40,727 bases of DNA from CAYQUC01 sp964514215 (GCA_964514215.1 CAZEPW010000031.1:1-40727); one strand, 5' to 3'; counted from the stretch's first letter, positions 7,886-16,424 are shown. Notes: generated from the letters alone by a model not told the origin. Numbers and translations: made by a program.

Positions 7886-10800
7886 TTATTTCCATTTAAT
7901 TTTATTGTTGAAATTTCGTTGTTTTAAAAAACGACGCAGATCATCGCCAATCACAAACAAACAGGGAATTAAGAAAAGCACGTAGACCGTTGAACTGATC
8001 ATACCACCAACGCTGGGTAGCGCAATTGGCCGAGTCACATCCATGCCGGATCCCGTTATCAGTATGATTGGCAGCAAGCCAAACACCGTTGTTGCAACCG
8101 TCATTAGTTTCGGACGTAGGCGCGCAACCGAACCGGTTATCACCGCATCAATAAAGCGTTGTTGTGTGTTGCGCTGTGCCAAGGCATCACGAATAAATTC
8201 AACCATAATAATACCGGTTTGAATCGCAACAGCCAGCACCGCGATATAACCAATAATAACCGCGGTTGTCATGGCTTCATCTTGCAACCACTGCAGCAAA
8301 ACCGCACCGATTAAAGCAAAAGGAGCAGACAATAATACCATCGCGCTAATGGCAATGGATTTAAAGGCCATTAATAACAAACTAAACATGATGATTAATG
8401 TTATTGGCACAATCCAAACTAACCGGGCTTGTGCTTGCTTGGCGTATTGATAGCTACCCGTCCATTCCAGAGAGTAACCTTGAGGTAACGATAGTCGCGT
8501 TTTTAAGTAGTGTTGCGCGGCTGGCACATAATCGCTTGCCGAAACATCCTTGGTGTTAATATAAATATAGGCAGCCAATAAACCGTTATCATTACGAATC
8601 ATTTCGGGCATTTTTTTTATTTGAACATCAGCGATGTTACTCAGTGGTATCGAATTATTTTTTTTCGCTGCAGTAACCACAGACAGGTTTCTAATTTTTT
8701 CCAAGGTGTCAATGTATTCCGGTGAATATTGCAAGCTTAATGGCACGCGGCTGTTATCAGCTTGGCTGAAATCAAAAACAGTGTCACCACCAATACCATA
8801 ACGAATCGTTAACAGTGCTTCATCAACGCTGACATTATGTTGCGCCATTTTTTGTAAATCTTGAGTCACGTCAAGATAATAACCTTGAGAAATGCGTTCT
8901 GCGATAACGGATTTAGACAGCATAAAGTTGCGCAATAAGGTTTCTATTTGTTTTGAAATTGTTTCGATAACCGTGATATCTAAACCTCTCACTTTAATAC
9001 CAACCGGCGTTTGAATGCCGGTGTCCTGCATCATAACGCGGCCTGCAATGGGTTGTGTCCAACTATTAACATAACCGATTAGTTGCAATGCCTGATTCAT
9101 GTCGGCAATTAATTTTTTCTTGGTCATGCCCGCCCGCCAACGTGATTGGGGTTGTAATAAAATTGTGGTTTCAATCATCGTGATCGGCGCAGGGTCGGTT
9201 GCGGTATCGGCACGTCCGAGTTTGCCAAACACCCGCTTCACCTCGGGAAATGCCTTAATTTTTTTATCAATTTCCTGCAAAATCCAACCTGCCTCACGCA
9301 TTGGTAATCCGGGTAGTGTGGTTGGCATGTATAAAATTGAGCCCTCCTCCATTTCGGGCATGTAATCTTTGTTAAAACTGGCCATTAAAATAACCGACAA
9401 AATAAACAATACCAGACTCAAACCAAGAAAAACATAACGATGCGCAATAGTTGCCTTGAGCATCAAACCATACAGTTTAACAATGCCGTTATCCGGTTTA
9501 ATGGTACGGGTGCTATCATTATTCTTAAAGACCCAGACAATGATGATGGGTAACAAAATCAGTGTTAACACCGTTGAAAAAGCCATCGCAAATGTTTTGC
9601 TAAATGCCAAAGAATCAAACAAACGTGCTTCACGAACATCAAGAAAAAATACCGGAACAAATGACGCAACAATGATTAATAACGAAAATAATAACGGGCG
9701 CATCATTTTGGCGCTGGCGCGAATGATGGTTTGCCGTCTTGCGCGATAATCCTGTTGCCGGTGTTTTGCTAATTCGATACTGCAGTTTTCGACAATAACG
9801 ATGGTGGCATCGGCCATTTCACCAATGGCAATTGCCAGTCCGGCAAGTGATAATAAATTAATGGTTTGATCAAAAAAAGCCAATGACATTAAGGTATACA
9901 AGCAGCTCAATAACACAATTAAAATGGGCGCTAACGCTGCTCGCGCATGTCGCAGCGCCCAAAATATAACAAGCATCACCACCAGTAATTCATAAGCCAG
10001 AGCGGTCGAAAAATTGTTAAGCGTTGCCCAAATTAAATTGGAACGATCATAGCTGGTGACGATTTCAATGCCATCGGGTAACGTGGTTTTTAATTGTTGT
10101 AAGTTTTTTTTAAAAGCACGGCTAACCGCCAGCACATTTTGATCTTGCTCCATAATCACTATCGCGCCAACAACTTCCCCCTTACCATCCAAGTCAACAA
10201 TGCCGCGTCTAAGATCATAGTTCACTTGAAAATAGCCAATATCGCGTAATAAAATTGCTTCGCCTTTGGTGTTACGCGCGATAATGACATATTCGAGTTT
10301 ATCCAAATCCTGAGCATCCAGCACAGCGCGTAGTTGATAATCACGGTTGCTTAATTCAATGCTGCGGCCACCCACTTGTTGCAGTGTCGATTTTAATGCG
10401 TTGATAACTTGGCGTAAGGTAACTCCGGTTTGTGCTAACAGTGGTGGAAAAACTTTTAATTCAATCTGCCGTTGCAAACCACCCACCGTTGCAATTTCGG
10501 CAATGCCGGTGCTGGCTTGTAATACGGGTTTAATGACAGTGTCATTGAGTAAACGTAATTCGCGTAGATCGCGGGTTTGAGTGTGATCCACGATAGCATA
10601 TTGGTATATCCAGCCCATACTACTGGCGTTAGCGCCTAGCGATACCACGGCATCTGCTGGTAATGTGCTGCGAATGACATTGAGTTTATCCGCCACAAAT
10701 TGTCGCACCAGCGCACGTTGGTTTTTATCCTGAAAAATAACATAGATAAACGAGTAACCCAAATGCGAGGTGGCACGCACGCTGTGAATGAGCTTTGAAG

Positions 10801-11020
10801 CCAGTAGATTTTTAATAATCGGCCGCGTGATGTGACGCTCTAATTGCGCCGGGCTACGCGCCCATTTAGCGTAAATGATAATTTGTGAATCGGATATATC
10901 CGGCAACGCATCTAATGGTGCGGTTTGAATGGCATAGACACTATAAATTGTCGCAACAATAATAACGAACAAGACATGAATGCGATAGTGAATAACGTTT
11001 TTAATGATGAAGGTGAGCAT
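7886..11020 (-). CDS. CusA-like heavy-metal RND inner-membrane pump in a B12-riboswitch operon
   Basis: A 1044-residue RND transporter of the heavy-metal (HME) branch: N-terminal membrane segment, periplasmic porter loop, six membrane helices, second loop, five final helices. Compared from memory with E. coli CusA, the three metal-binding methionines (CusA M573, M623, M672) map to M565, M615 and M664 with identical 50- and 49-residue spacing. The TM4 aspartate is D404 (GEMADATIV) and the lysine of the proton relay is K971 (RLRPK). The relay glutamate of CusA (E939) is Q934 here, and an extra E401 stands in TM4. This suggests soft-metal handling with altered coupling. It is the last gene of the riboswitch-led operon, overlaps the adaptor gene by 20 bases and has AGGAACC upstream of its ATG. 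Cargo and direction are not known; the riboswitch points to cobalt or corrinoid supply. Confidence 0.92.
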   Translation of the reverse strand: MLTFIIKNVIHYRIHVLFVIIVATIYSVYAIQTAPLDALPDISDSQIIIYAKWARSPAQLERHITRPIIKNLLASKLIHSVRATSHLGYSFIYVIFQDKNQRALVRQFVADKLNVIRSTLPADAVVSLGANASSMGWIYQYAIVDHTQTRDLRELRLLNDTVIKPVLQASTGIAEIATVGGLQRQIELKVFPPLLAQTGVTLRQVINALKSTLQQVGGRSIELSNRDYQLRAVLDAQDLDKLEYVIIARNTKGEAILLRDIGYFQVNYDLRRGIVDLDGKGEVVGAIVIMEQDQNVLAVSRAFKKNLQQLKTTLPDGIEIVTSYDRSNLIWATLNNFSTALAYELLVVMLVIFWALRHARAALAPILIVLLSCLYTLMSLAFFDQTINLLSLAGLAIAIGEMADATIVIVENCSIELAKHRQQDYRARRQTIIRASAKMMRPLLFSLLIIVASFVPVFFLDVREARLFDSLAFSKTFAMAFSTVLTLILLPIIIVWVFKNNDSTRTIKPDNGIVKLYGLMLKATIAHRYVFLGLSLVLFILSVILMASFNKDYMPEMEEGSILYMPTTLPGLPMREAGWILQEIDKKIKAFPEVKRVFGKLGRADTATDPAPITMIETTILLQPQSRWRAGMTKKKLIADMNQALQLIGYVNSWTQPIAGRVMMQDTGIQTPVGIKVRGLDITVIETISKQIETLLRNFMLSKSVIAERISQGYYLDVTQDLQKMAQHNVSVDEALLTIRYGIGGDTVFDFSQADNSRVPLSLQYSPEYIDTLEKIRNLSVVTAAKKNNSIPLSNIADVQIKKMPEMIRNDNGLLAAYIYINTKDVSASDYVPAAQHYLKTRLSLPQGYSLEWTGSYQYAKQAQARLVWIVPITLIIMFSLLLMAFKSIAISAMVLLSAPFALIGAVLLQWLQDEAMTTAVIIGYIAVLAVAIQTGIIMVEFIRDALAQRNTQQRFIDAVITGSVARLRPKLMTVATTVFGLLPIILITGSGMDVTRPIALPSVGGMISSTVYVLFLIPCLFVIGDDLRRFLKQRNFNNKIKWK

Positions 11021-11720
11021 GCCCGGTTCCTGATGGTGTTGCGGATTTTAGTTTAAATTGAGCATCAATAAAAAAACTGCCAAGTGTCACCACTTGATCG
11101 CCAACGTGTAAGTCTGATGATGGTGTTACACTAATTTCGGTATACAATTCACCGTGGATACCGGTTTGAATTTCAACGGCTTGATAACCTCCGGTTACCA
11201 TTTTTCGATATACAATTTTTTTAAATCCTTCTTCAATAATCGCTTCGTTGGGGATTGCGATTTTTTTTCCACGTGTTATTAGAATTTCGATGATAAAATG
11301 GTTGTCTGATTTTGCTGGTAGTGCAGCCAGTTGTGCGTTAAGCATTGCACAGTTATTTTTAAAACTAACCGTTGAAATGCGTGCTTGAATAATGGACGAT
11401 TTTGAATTAGCGCTAAAAACGCGCACACGTTGGCCGATTTTTATGAGTTTGGCATTGTTGGAGCAGACTGACGCACGGACTATTTTATTGCGATTAAATT
11501 CAGCTTGTTTCAGTGATGCGGCAAGTCGTAGCCATGTTTGTAAATCCTGTTTGGCAACGGTCACCAGTGTTAGCGTTAATACATCTGCCTGTGATGGACT
11601 GACGGTGGTTTCGGCAGTGTTTTTCGGACGGGTATGATCGCGAATGCCTGCGGCGTTAACACTATGAATTATTAACGCCGAGCATAGTAATACTAGTCCC
11701 GTACTAAGACTGTATTTCAT
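11001..11720 (-). CDS. Short periplasmic adaptor (membrane fusion protein) without hairpin
   Basis: A 239-residue exported protein with a signal peptide (to about residue 23, VNAAG). The C-terminal half matches RND adaptors: a PNEAII strand, then a TGIHGELYTEISV segment and GDQVVTLGSFFIDAQFKLKS, like the membrane-proximal domain of CusB/CzcB proteins. The part before it fits a half lipoyl/beta-barrel region. CusB-type adaptors are about 380-500 residues; here there is no room for the long alpha-hairpin that reaches a TolC channel. The C-terminus is His-rich (HAHLHH), possibly metal-binding. The start has no clear Shine-Dalgarno and lies 6 bases after the propeller gene, so translational coupling is likely. 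The reading frame is intact, so this looks like a compact variant, not decay. Confidence 0.8.
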   Translation of the reverse strand: MKYSLSTGLVLLCSALIIHSVNAAGIRDHTRPKNTAETTVSPSQADVLTLTLVTVAKQDLQTWLRLAASLKQAEFNRNKIVRASVCSNNAKLIKIGQRVRVFSANSKSSIIQARISTVSFKNNCAMLNAQLAALPAKSDNHFIIEILITRGKKIAIPNEAIIEEGFKKIVYRKMVTGGYQAVEIQTGIHGELYTEISVTPSSDLHVGDQVVTLGSFFIDAQFKLKSATPSGTGHAHLHH

Positions 11721-11726
11721 TTGTTA

Positions 11727-12908
11727 TTAATGACAATAATTATCTTTGCTGTCTAAAATATGCGTGCCCCAAGGGAACAGCCCGACATTAGCGACACGGG
11801 TAACGGCCTCGGTTTTGCCATCAATAATATAAACCGAATGATCGGTTGAACTGGCCAAATAGATTTTTTCACCTTGGGTATCGGTTGTGGCGGTTTCTAT
11901 TTGAATGTTGTTGCCAATTTTAATGCGCCCTGCCGGTTTTAAGCTTGTCATATCATACACGTATAAGAAACTACTGCTTGAGCTAATAACAAAAGCTTTG
12001 CCTGCCGCGAAGTTGATGCCCATCATGTCCGGGCCCGACTCGAGTGTTGCAGCAACTTCATTTTTTTCCAAATCGATAATTGAAATGGTTTCATCACCGT
12101 TATTAGCCACCACAGAGTATTTACCATCGTGATTCATATACGCGCGCCAAGGATCGGCTCCGACACGAATTTGTTTTATCACTTTATCTTCGCGAGCATC
12201 GATGACACTTACGATTCCTAAATCGCCATCGGCGGCATAAAGATAACGGCCATCATTGCTGATGCTAACATTGGAGATACCTTTAATATCACCTAAATAG
12301 CGTTCCGGATCGAGTGATGCAATTTTGGGTACGGTTCCGACGTGAATTTTTTTAAGCAACTCATGTCGGGTAACATCAATCACGCCTATCCAATGCGCGC
12401 CATAATTACCAATATAAGCTTTACTGCCATCGGGTGTAAACGTAATGTTTAATGGTTCGGCCAAGCCTTTAATGCGTTTGATTTCAGTCATGGATGCTAA
12501 ATCAATAACCGAGATTGAATCGCCGTCGGGATTGCCCTGATAATAATAACGTCCATCGGGCGTTATCGCCAAATGTTCGGGTGCAAAATCAACCGGGATT
12601 TCTGTTACCAAGGTTAATGTTGCAACATCAATGATATACGCTTTATTCGCTCGTGTGCCACCAGTGACAACCCAGCGTCCATCCGGTGACATCATGGCCA
12701 TGTGCGGATTGACATTTTTACCAAGATAAACGCTACCAATAATTTTATTGGTTTTAATATCCATAAATGCAATATCATTGGAGTCGCGGTTAACAATCAC
12801 AACCACCGAGCTTGGATCGCTAATTTTAATTTGTTTTGCTGCAATACTCACATTTATTAATGTTAGTAAACTGATAAAAACCATGACAGTATTTTTAATG
12901 TATTTCAT
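11727..12908 (-). CDS. Secreted YVTN/cytochrome d1-like beta-propeller protein
   Basis: A 393-residue protein with a signal peptide (to about residue 23). The rest is made of six to eight repeats of the form I.VID..T.....I.VG..P......PDGRY.Y, the YVTN-type propeller repeat; PDGR/PDG turns are clear at several places. Proteins of this class include the tetrapyrrole-binding cytochrome d1 domains (NirS, NirF) and many periplasmic scaffolds. The C-terminus ends in YCH. No CxxCH haem site is present. It sits second in the B12-riboswitch operon, 20 bases after the porin gene, with CAGGAGC before its ATG. A corrinoid or metal-complex binding role in the periplasm would fit the context but is inference; a structural role is also possible. 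Confidence 0.85.
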   Translation of the reverse strand: MKYIKNTVMVFISLLTLINVSIAAKQIKISDPSSVVVIVNRDSNDIAFMDIKTNKIIGSVYLGKNVNPHMAMMSPDGRWVVTGGTRANKAYIIDVATLTLVTEIPVDFAPEHLAITPDGRYYYQGNPDGDSISVIDLASMTEIKRIKGLAEPLNITFTPDGSKAYIGNYGAHWIGVIDVTRHELLKKIHVGTVPKIASLDPERYLGDIKGISNVSISNDGRYLYAADGDLGIVSVIDAREDKVIKQIRVGADPWRAYMNHDGKYSVVANNGDETISIIDLEKNEVAATLESGPDMMGINFAAGKAFVISSSSSFLYVYDMTSLKPAGRIKIGNNIQIETATTDTQGEKIYLASSTDHSVYIIDGKTEAVTRVANVGLFPWGTHILDSKDNYCH

Positions 12909-12928
12909 TTTAATGCTCCTGAATTAAT

Positions 12929-14251
12929 TTAATAACTGGCTTGTAAACGTATGCCAGAAACAACATAACCATCTTTAGTTGAGTTTGTTCGTTGCTCTTC
13001 TAATTGTGTTAGATGAAATGTCAGTCGTAGTTTTTCAGTCATCGCTAAATTGTAATAAGCTTCTAATAGGTTTTCTTTTTCCTTGGTTGCTAATTCCGAA
13101 TAGGCATAACCAATGCCAAAAGCATCTTCTGGGTTAAAGCCAAGGCCGGCATTAAATTGCAAACCGCTACTGTAATAATTATCTCTATCAGTCGAGTTGG
13201 CATTTTCAGACGAACCATAACGTGCAAATAACGTTATTCCGGCTTTTAATTTTTGATCAAGGCTGATGCCAAAAGCGCTGGTGCCCGTGCCGGTATTATT
13301 TTCACGATACCAAACGCGATAATTACCTTCACCCATTTGAAACGGATTAAGTTTATAACCGGCTTCGAGTAATAGAAATAACGAGTCGGAAAGATTGGTC
13401 GCGGTGCTGGTGCTTTGTTGATAACCCAATTTAAAATTAAATGCGGTTTTGGGATCATACACAACAGCCATACCGGCACCATTTTCACTTAATCCCAGCG
13501 CCGGGTTATTCACTAATGCGTCGCTCAGAAATTGGCTGGTTTCATCATTCGCTGCAGCGTTTGAATCGAAGTAATTGGTGAGGTCAACACGGCCAACCAC
13601 TAAAGATAGTTTTTGATCCCAAAGTTCGGTCATCAACCACGATTCGCGTAAACTCAAATCATTTTGTTGCACTAATCTGGCAGCATAACCATTGGCTAAG
13701 GTTAAGCCACTAATTTCGTCATCGGGTGGTGTGCCACTTAAACCAACGATGTCGGCAAAAAATACCGTGTATTGCGCTAGGCCAGCAGTAAAATACAAAT
13801 CGGTTGAGGCGAGTTGGTAAAAATTTTTATCGGCTTGCTTAACATCAGGCCCATGTGTTTTTTGGGCATTTTGAATGATAATCGCGGCATCAACACCCAG
13901 TCGCACGTTACGATTTTCGGCATCATCCAATGCCTCTTCAATTTTTTCATTAATGGTTTGTCGGCGAAAGACCCGTTCGCGCTGATAGGTGGTAATGCGT
14001 TTACTGCCCGGAACGTGAGTCTTGTGTTCCATGCCATTGTCATCAATAAAGACTTCAATTTTTTTAACCATTGTTTCCGGGTCAGACAATACGGTTGAGG
14101 TTTCAAGCTCGATAATGCGTTGCTCTAGTCCTTCAATTCGTTTAAATAATTGCTCACGATTAGTCTCGGCCTGCACGCTCAGTGGTGCGGCGAATAGTGT
14201 CAGCGCAGCTAATGTTAATTTACATTGCGATGTTTTCCACGAATAAAGCAA
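12929..14251 (-). CDS. OprB-type outer-membrane porin, first gene of the B12-riboswitch operon
   Basis: A 440-residue outer-membrane protein. The signal peptide ends SVQA at about residue 28 and is followed by a short coiled-coil (REQLFKRIEGLEQRIIELE), common in trimeric porins. The body alternates polar and hydrophobic residues with the R-x-D/E-N strands of carbohydrate-selective porins (OprB, PF04966), and it ends in ASY with a terminal aromatic as expected for BAM substrates. The start is a TTG at 14251, supported by GGGAG 7 bases before it; no ATG is available nearby. It directly follows the cobalamin riboswitch leader, so it may be the outer-membrane entry or exit route for the substrate of this operon in place of a TolC-type channel. 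Substrate is unknown. Confidence 0.8.
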   Translation of the reverse strand: MLYSWKTSQCKLTLAALTLFAAPLSVQAETNREQLFKRIEGLEQRIIELETSTVLSDPETMVKKIEVFIDDNGMEHKTHVPGSKRITTYQRERVFRRQTINEKIEEALDDAENRNVRLGVDAAIIIQNAQKTHGPDVKQADKNFYQLASTDLYFTAGLAQYTVFFADIVGLSGTPPDDEISGLTLANGYAARLVQQNDLSLRESWLMTELWDQKLSLVVGRVDLTNYFDSNAAANDETSQFLSDALVNNPALGLSENGAGMAVVYDPKTAFNFKLGYQQSTSTATNLSDSLFLLLEAGYKLNPFQMGEGNYRVWYRENNTGTGTSAFGISLDQKLKAGITLFARYGSSENANSTDRDNYYSSGLQFNAGLGFNPEDAFGIGYAYSELATKEKENLLEAYYNLAMTEKLRLTFHLTQLEEQRTNSTKDGYVVSGIRLQASY

Positions 14252-14402
14252 AGTTTTTCTCCCAGTGATAGATTTAAAACATCCGGTTTAATTATTCGGA
14301 TATATCTGAGAAATAGAATGGGAGATTGAAAAAGAAAGGTTCGGGTGATGGATTACCGACTTGCATTCAATAGCCCCACGCTATTTAACAGCTTGCTATT
14401 TT
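14252..14402 (-). promoter_or_regulatory. Riboswitch expression platform: Shine-Dalgarno sequestering helix
   Basis: On the minus strand, TCTCCCA (14325-14319) is a perfect 7-base complement of TGGGAGA (14264-14258), which contains the ribosome-binding site of the TTG-started porin gene. Between them ATCCG...CGGAT can form an inner hairpin. Closer to the riboswitch, AATAGC-GTGGG-GCTATT forms another stem. No U-tract terminator is seen, so translational control is more likely than transcriptional. Confidence 0.55.
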
Positions 14403-14590
14403 TAGGCCGGTATACGGACTTATGATTAGAGTTAGTAAACATTACTCGACTGTATCGCCTTCCCATGTATTAAAACACAGTGGCAGGAATATTCCTGATA
14501 CAGCTTGTCATCAATCACCGTTGCGTGGGCAGTAGTGGCTTTGCGTAAAAACGCGCACCATTTTCCCGTTTAACAATGTATGCACCTAAA
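14403..14590 (-). ncRNA. Adenosylcobalamin riboswitch (RF00174 type)
   Basis: Read on the minus strand, the conserved blocks occur in the right order: AGGTGCA, AACGGGAAAATGGTG, CTGCCCACGCAACGGTGA, the central GCCACTG, GGGAAGGCG, and the closing AAGTCCGTATACCGGCC. These match the cobalamin riboswitch consensus, including the B12-box CCACTG...GGGAAGG. It lies about 150 bases upstream of the porin gene and governs the porin-propeller-adaptor-RND operon. Family knowledge: ligand binding normally shuts genes off, so the operon should be expressed when cobalamin is low. Confidence 0.95.
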
Positions 14591-15009
14591 AATCTAGGCG
14601 CACGGTAACAAATTAAAGCAATGAAAGTCAATCGACAAATTGATTCGATATGGTGTTTTTATATTATGGTGGTTTTTGTGTTGTTATTTTTAATAACGTA
14701 ATTTCAATGTAAAGGCAAAATTGTAGAGCTTGGATTTAGTAAATTACGATTATTGTTTAACGATGTTCACGCTATGCCTAAAAAAATACACCAGTTTAAA
14801 ATATTTCACAAATGTTTCTGTTTATAAAATTTAGAACAAGTATGAAAAATTATTTTGTTTGTTGATCAAGTTATTACTGAATGGCCAATGCAAGGACATA
14901 CATTAGTAATACTAATATGCCTATATACTAGTGTTTAACGCCATCTCTTTTACATTTAAAAAATTCTTGCGAGCAAGTTCTCAAACTCATAACACAAGTT
15001 TGTGAATTA

Positions 15010-15037
15010 TTGACTGCATATTTGATTACTGTATATT
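15010..15037 (+). promoter_or_regulatory. Sigma-70 promoter of the Met-rich barrel gene
   Basis: TTGACT (15010-15015) and TATATT (15032-15037) are separated by 16 bases. The predicted start near 15044 is followed at once by the Fur-like dyad, and the ATG is at 15170, giving a leader of about 125 bases. Confidence 0.5.
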
Positions 15038-15053
15038 TGTTTGAAAATATCAA

Positions 15054-15068
15054 TGGGAATCATTCCCA
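15054..15068. promoter_or_regulatory. Fur-like operator
   Basis: TGGGAATCATTCCCA is a perfect 7-1-7 palindrome, the geometry of Fur-family sites (TGAGAATNATTCTCA type); it differs by one symmetric base per arm from that common form. It sits just downstream of the predicted transcription start, a position suited to repression by a Fur-family metalloregulator. Confidence 0.5.
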
Positions 15069-15169
15069 CGCAGTAAGTCTGAAAGTCTGAAATTGTATTG
15101 CCCGTCAATGGAATGTCACATCGCCTACTGGTGTAATCAGGCACGGCGTATCAAATTAAGGAAAAGCAA

Positions 15170-16399
15170 ATGGCAACTCTAAAATCCACTCTGCACCTGG
15201 GCTCATTTATACTGGTGTTATTCAGTTTCATTACATACGCACAAACTATCCATGCAATGGAAATGGATCATAGCAAAATGAATATGGGCGAAAAAACCGA
15301 TAAAGAAAAAACTAAAAAAAAGAAATCCAGTAATCATCATAAATCAAAATGGCCTGCCAGTATTAGTAAAGGAGTTGATGCTTGGGAGCAAGAAGAATTT
15401 GATGAAGATGATCTTAGTAATGAGCTTAACACAGAAATTGGTATTATCATCCATCATCAACATAAGTCAGGTAATTGGATGGTTGGTTATAAATACATGA
15501 ATATGTTTATGGATGGAATGATTCGTGGCACACAAGAACGTGAGGGTAATGAAAAAGTATCTCCTGAGCAAATTGCGCGTACACAAATGGGCAGTAGTCC
15601 ACTTACACCGGTCACCGGTTTTAATTACTTAATGGCACCCATTGATATGAGCATGAAGATGCATATGATTATGGCGATGTACGGTTTAAATAAAAATACA
15701 TCTTTAATGTTTATGACTAACTATCTTCAAAACGATATGAATATGGTAATGCAAATGGGTAATCAAACTACAATCATGAATAGCATGTATTCCAGCATGC
15801 AAACCGAAGGATTGAGTGACACGGTGTTAACTGCAATGGTACGCGCCAGTGATGCGTGGACCATTAGTTTTGGCATGAGTTTACCAACGGGTAGCATTGA
15901 TGAAACTGTTTTGATGAACGGTAATACAGTACAAGCACCTTATAAAATGCAATTAGGGACTGGTACTGTTGATTTTTTACAGTCGGTTACTTATAAAGGC
16001 GGTGACACTAGTTTTAATTGGGGTGCCCAAGAAAGTTTTACTTATCATTCTGGAGCCAATAGCAATGGTTATGTTTTAGGGAATAAGTTTCAAATTGATG
16101 CGTGGCTTAGAAAAACATTTTCAAATCAGTTTTCAATATCATCACGTATTAATTTAGTTGATCAAGGACAAATTGAAGGGCGTGATGCAAAAATTATGAA
16201 TTCATCAATGTCACCAACATTTGATGCAGCAAACTCAGGTTATCACCGAGCCAATATTTCAATTGGTTTTAGTAAACGATTTAGTTCGGGGAATCGACTT
16301 GGCTTTGAATACAGCAAGCCAATATCTCAAGTTGTAACAGGAACTCAGATGGAAGTGCAATACACATACACCCTTTCATGGTCTTATATGATGATGTAA
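15170..16399 (+). CDS. Methionine-rich outer-membrane beta-barrel protein, metal-related
   Basis: A 409-residue protein with a signal peptide (cut near residue 29). The mature N-terminus, MEMDHSKMNMG, resembles Met/His copper-binding segments of copper-resistance proteins and is followed by a Lys-rich linker with a His pair. The rest is a Met-dense beta-barrel with alternating strands, like the 'MetA pathway of phenol degradation' transporter-like outer-membrane family (PF13557). The end, SWSYMMM, is unusual because BAM substrates normally end in an aromatic. AGGAAAAG precedes the ATG. It has its own promoter and a Fur-like site, and a hairpin terminator follows. Copper or another soft metal is the likely ligand. 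It is divergent from the CusA-like operon, whose pump also keeps a Met triad. Family assignment is moderate. Confidence 0.75.
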   Translation: MATLKSTLHLGSFILVLFSFITYAQTIHAMEMDHSKMNMGEKTDKEKTKKKKSSNHHKSKWPASISKGVDAWEQEEFDEDDLSNELNTEIGIIIHHQHKSGNWMVGYKYMNMFMDGMIRGTQEREGNEKVSPEQIARTQMGSSPLTPVTGFNYLMAPIDMSMKMHMIMAMYGLNKNTSLMFMTNYLQNDMNMVMQMGNQTTIMNSMYSSMQTEGLSDTVLTAMVRASDAWTISFGMSLPTGSIDETVLMNGNTVQAPYKMQLGTGTVDFLQSVTYKGGDTSFNWGAQESFTYHSGANSNGYVLGNKFQIDAWLRKTFSNQFSISSRINLVDQGQIEGRDAKIMNSSMSPTFDAANSGYHRANISIGFSKRFSSGNRLGFEYSKPISQVVTGTQMEVQYTYTLSWSYMMM

Positions 16400-16424
16400 T
16401 GGTGTTTGCCGATTTAGTATTAGT

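Larger units (their letters stand above)
14591..15169. other. Divergent leader region between riboswitch operon and Met-rich barrel gene
   Basis: No coding region is supported. The left part should hold the minus-strand promoter of the riboswitch transcript (a TTGACT lies near 14630 but no good -10 is obvious). The right part holds a sigma-70 promoter at 15010-15037, a Fur-like dyad at 15054-15068 and a direct repeat of AGTCTGAA at about 15076-15091. Confidence 0.5.

Noticed and set aside
7886..11720. Straight copper-efflux (Cus) system
   Set aside because: The adaptor is too short, no TolC-type gene is present, and the operon is led by a cobalamin riboswitch; copper remains possible as a substrate but a standard Cus assignment is not supported.
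14862..14869. TTGATCAA as an FNR site
   Set aside because: It lacks the 4-base spacer between half-sites needed for FNR binding.
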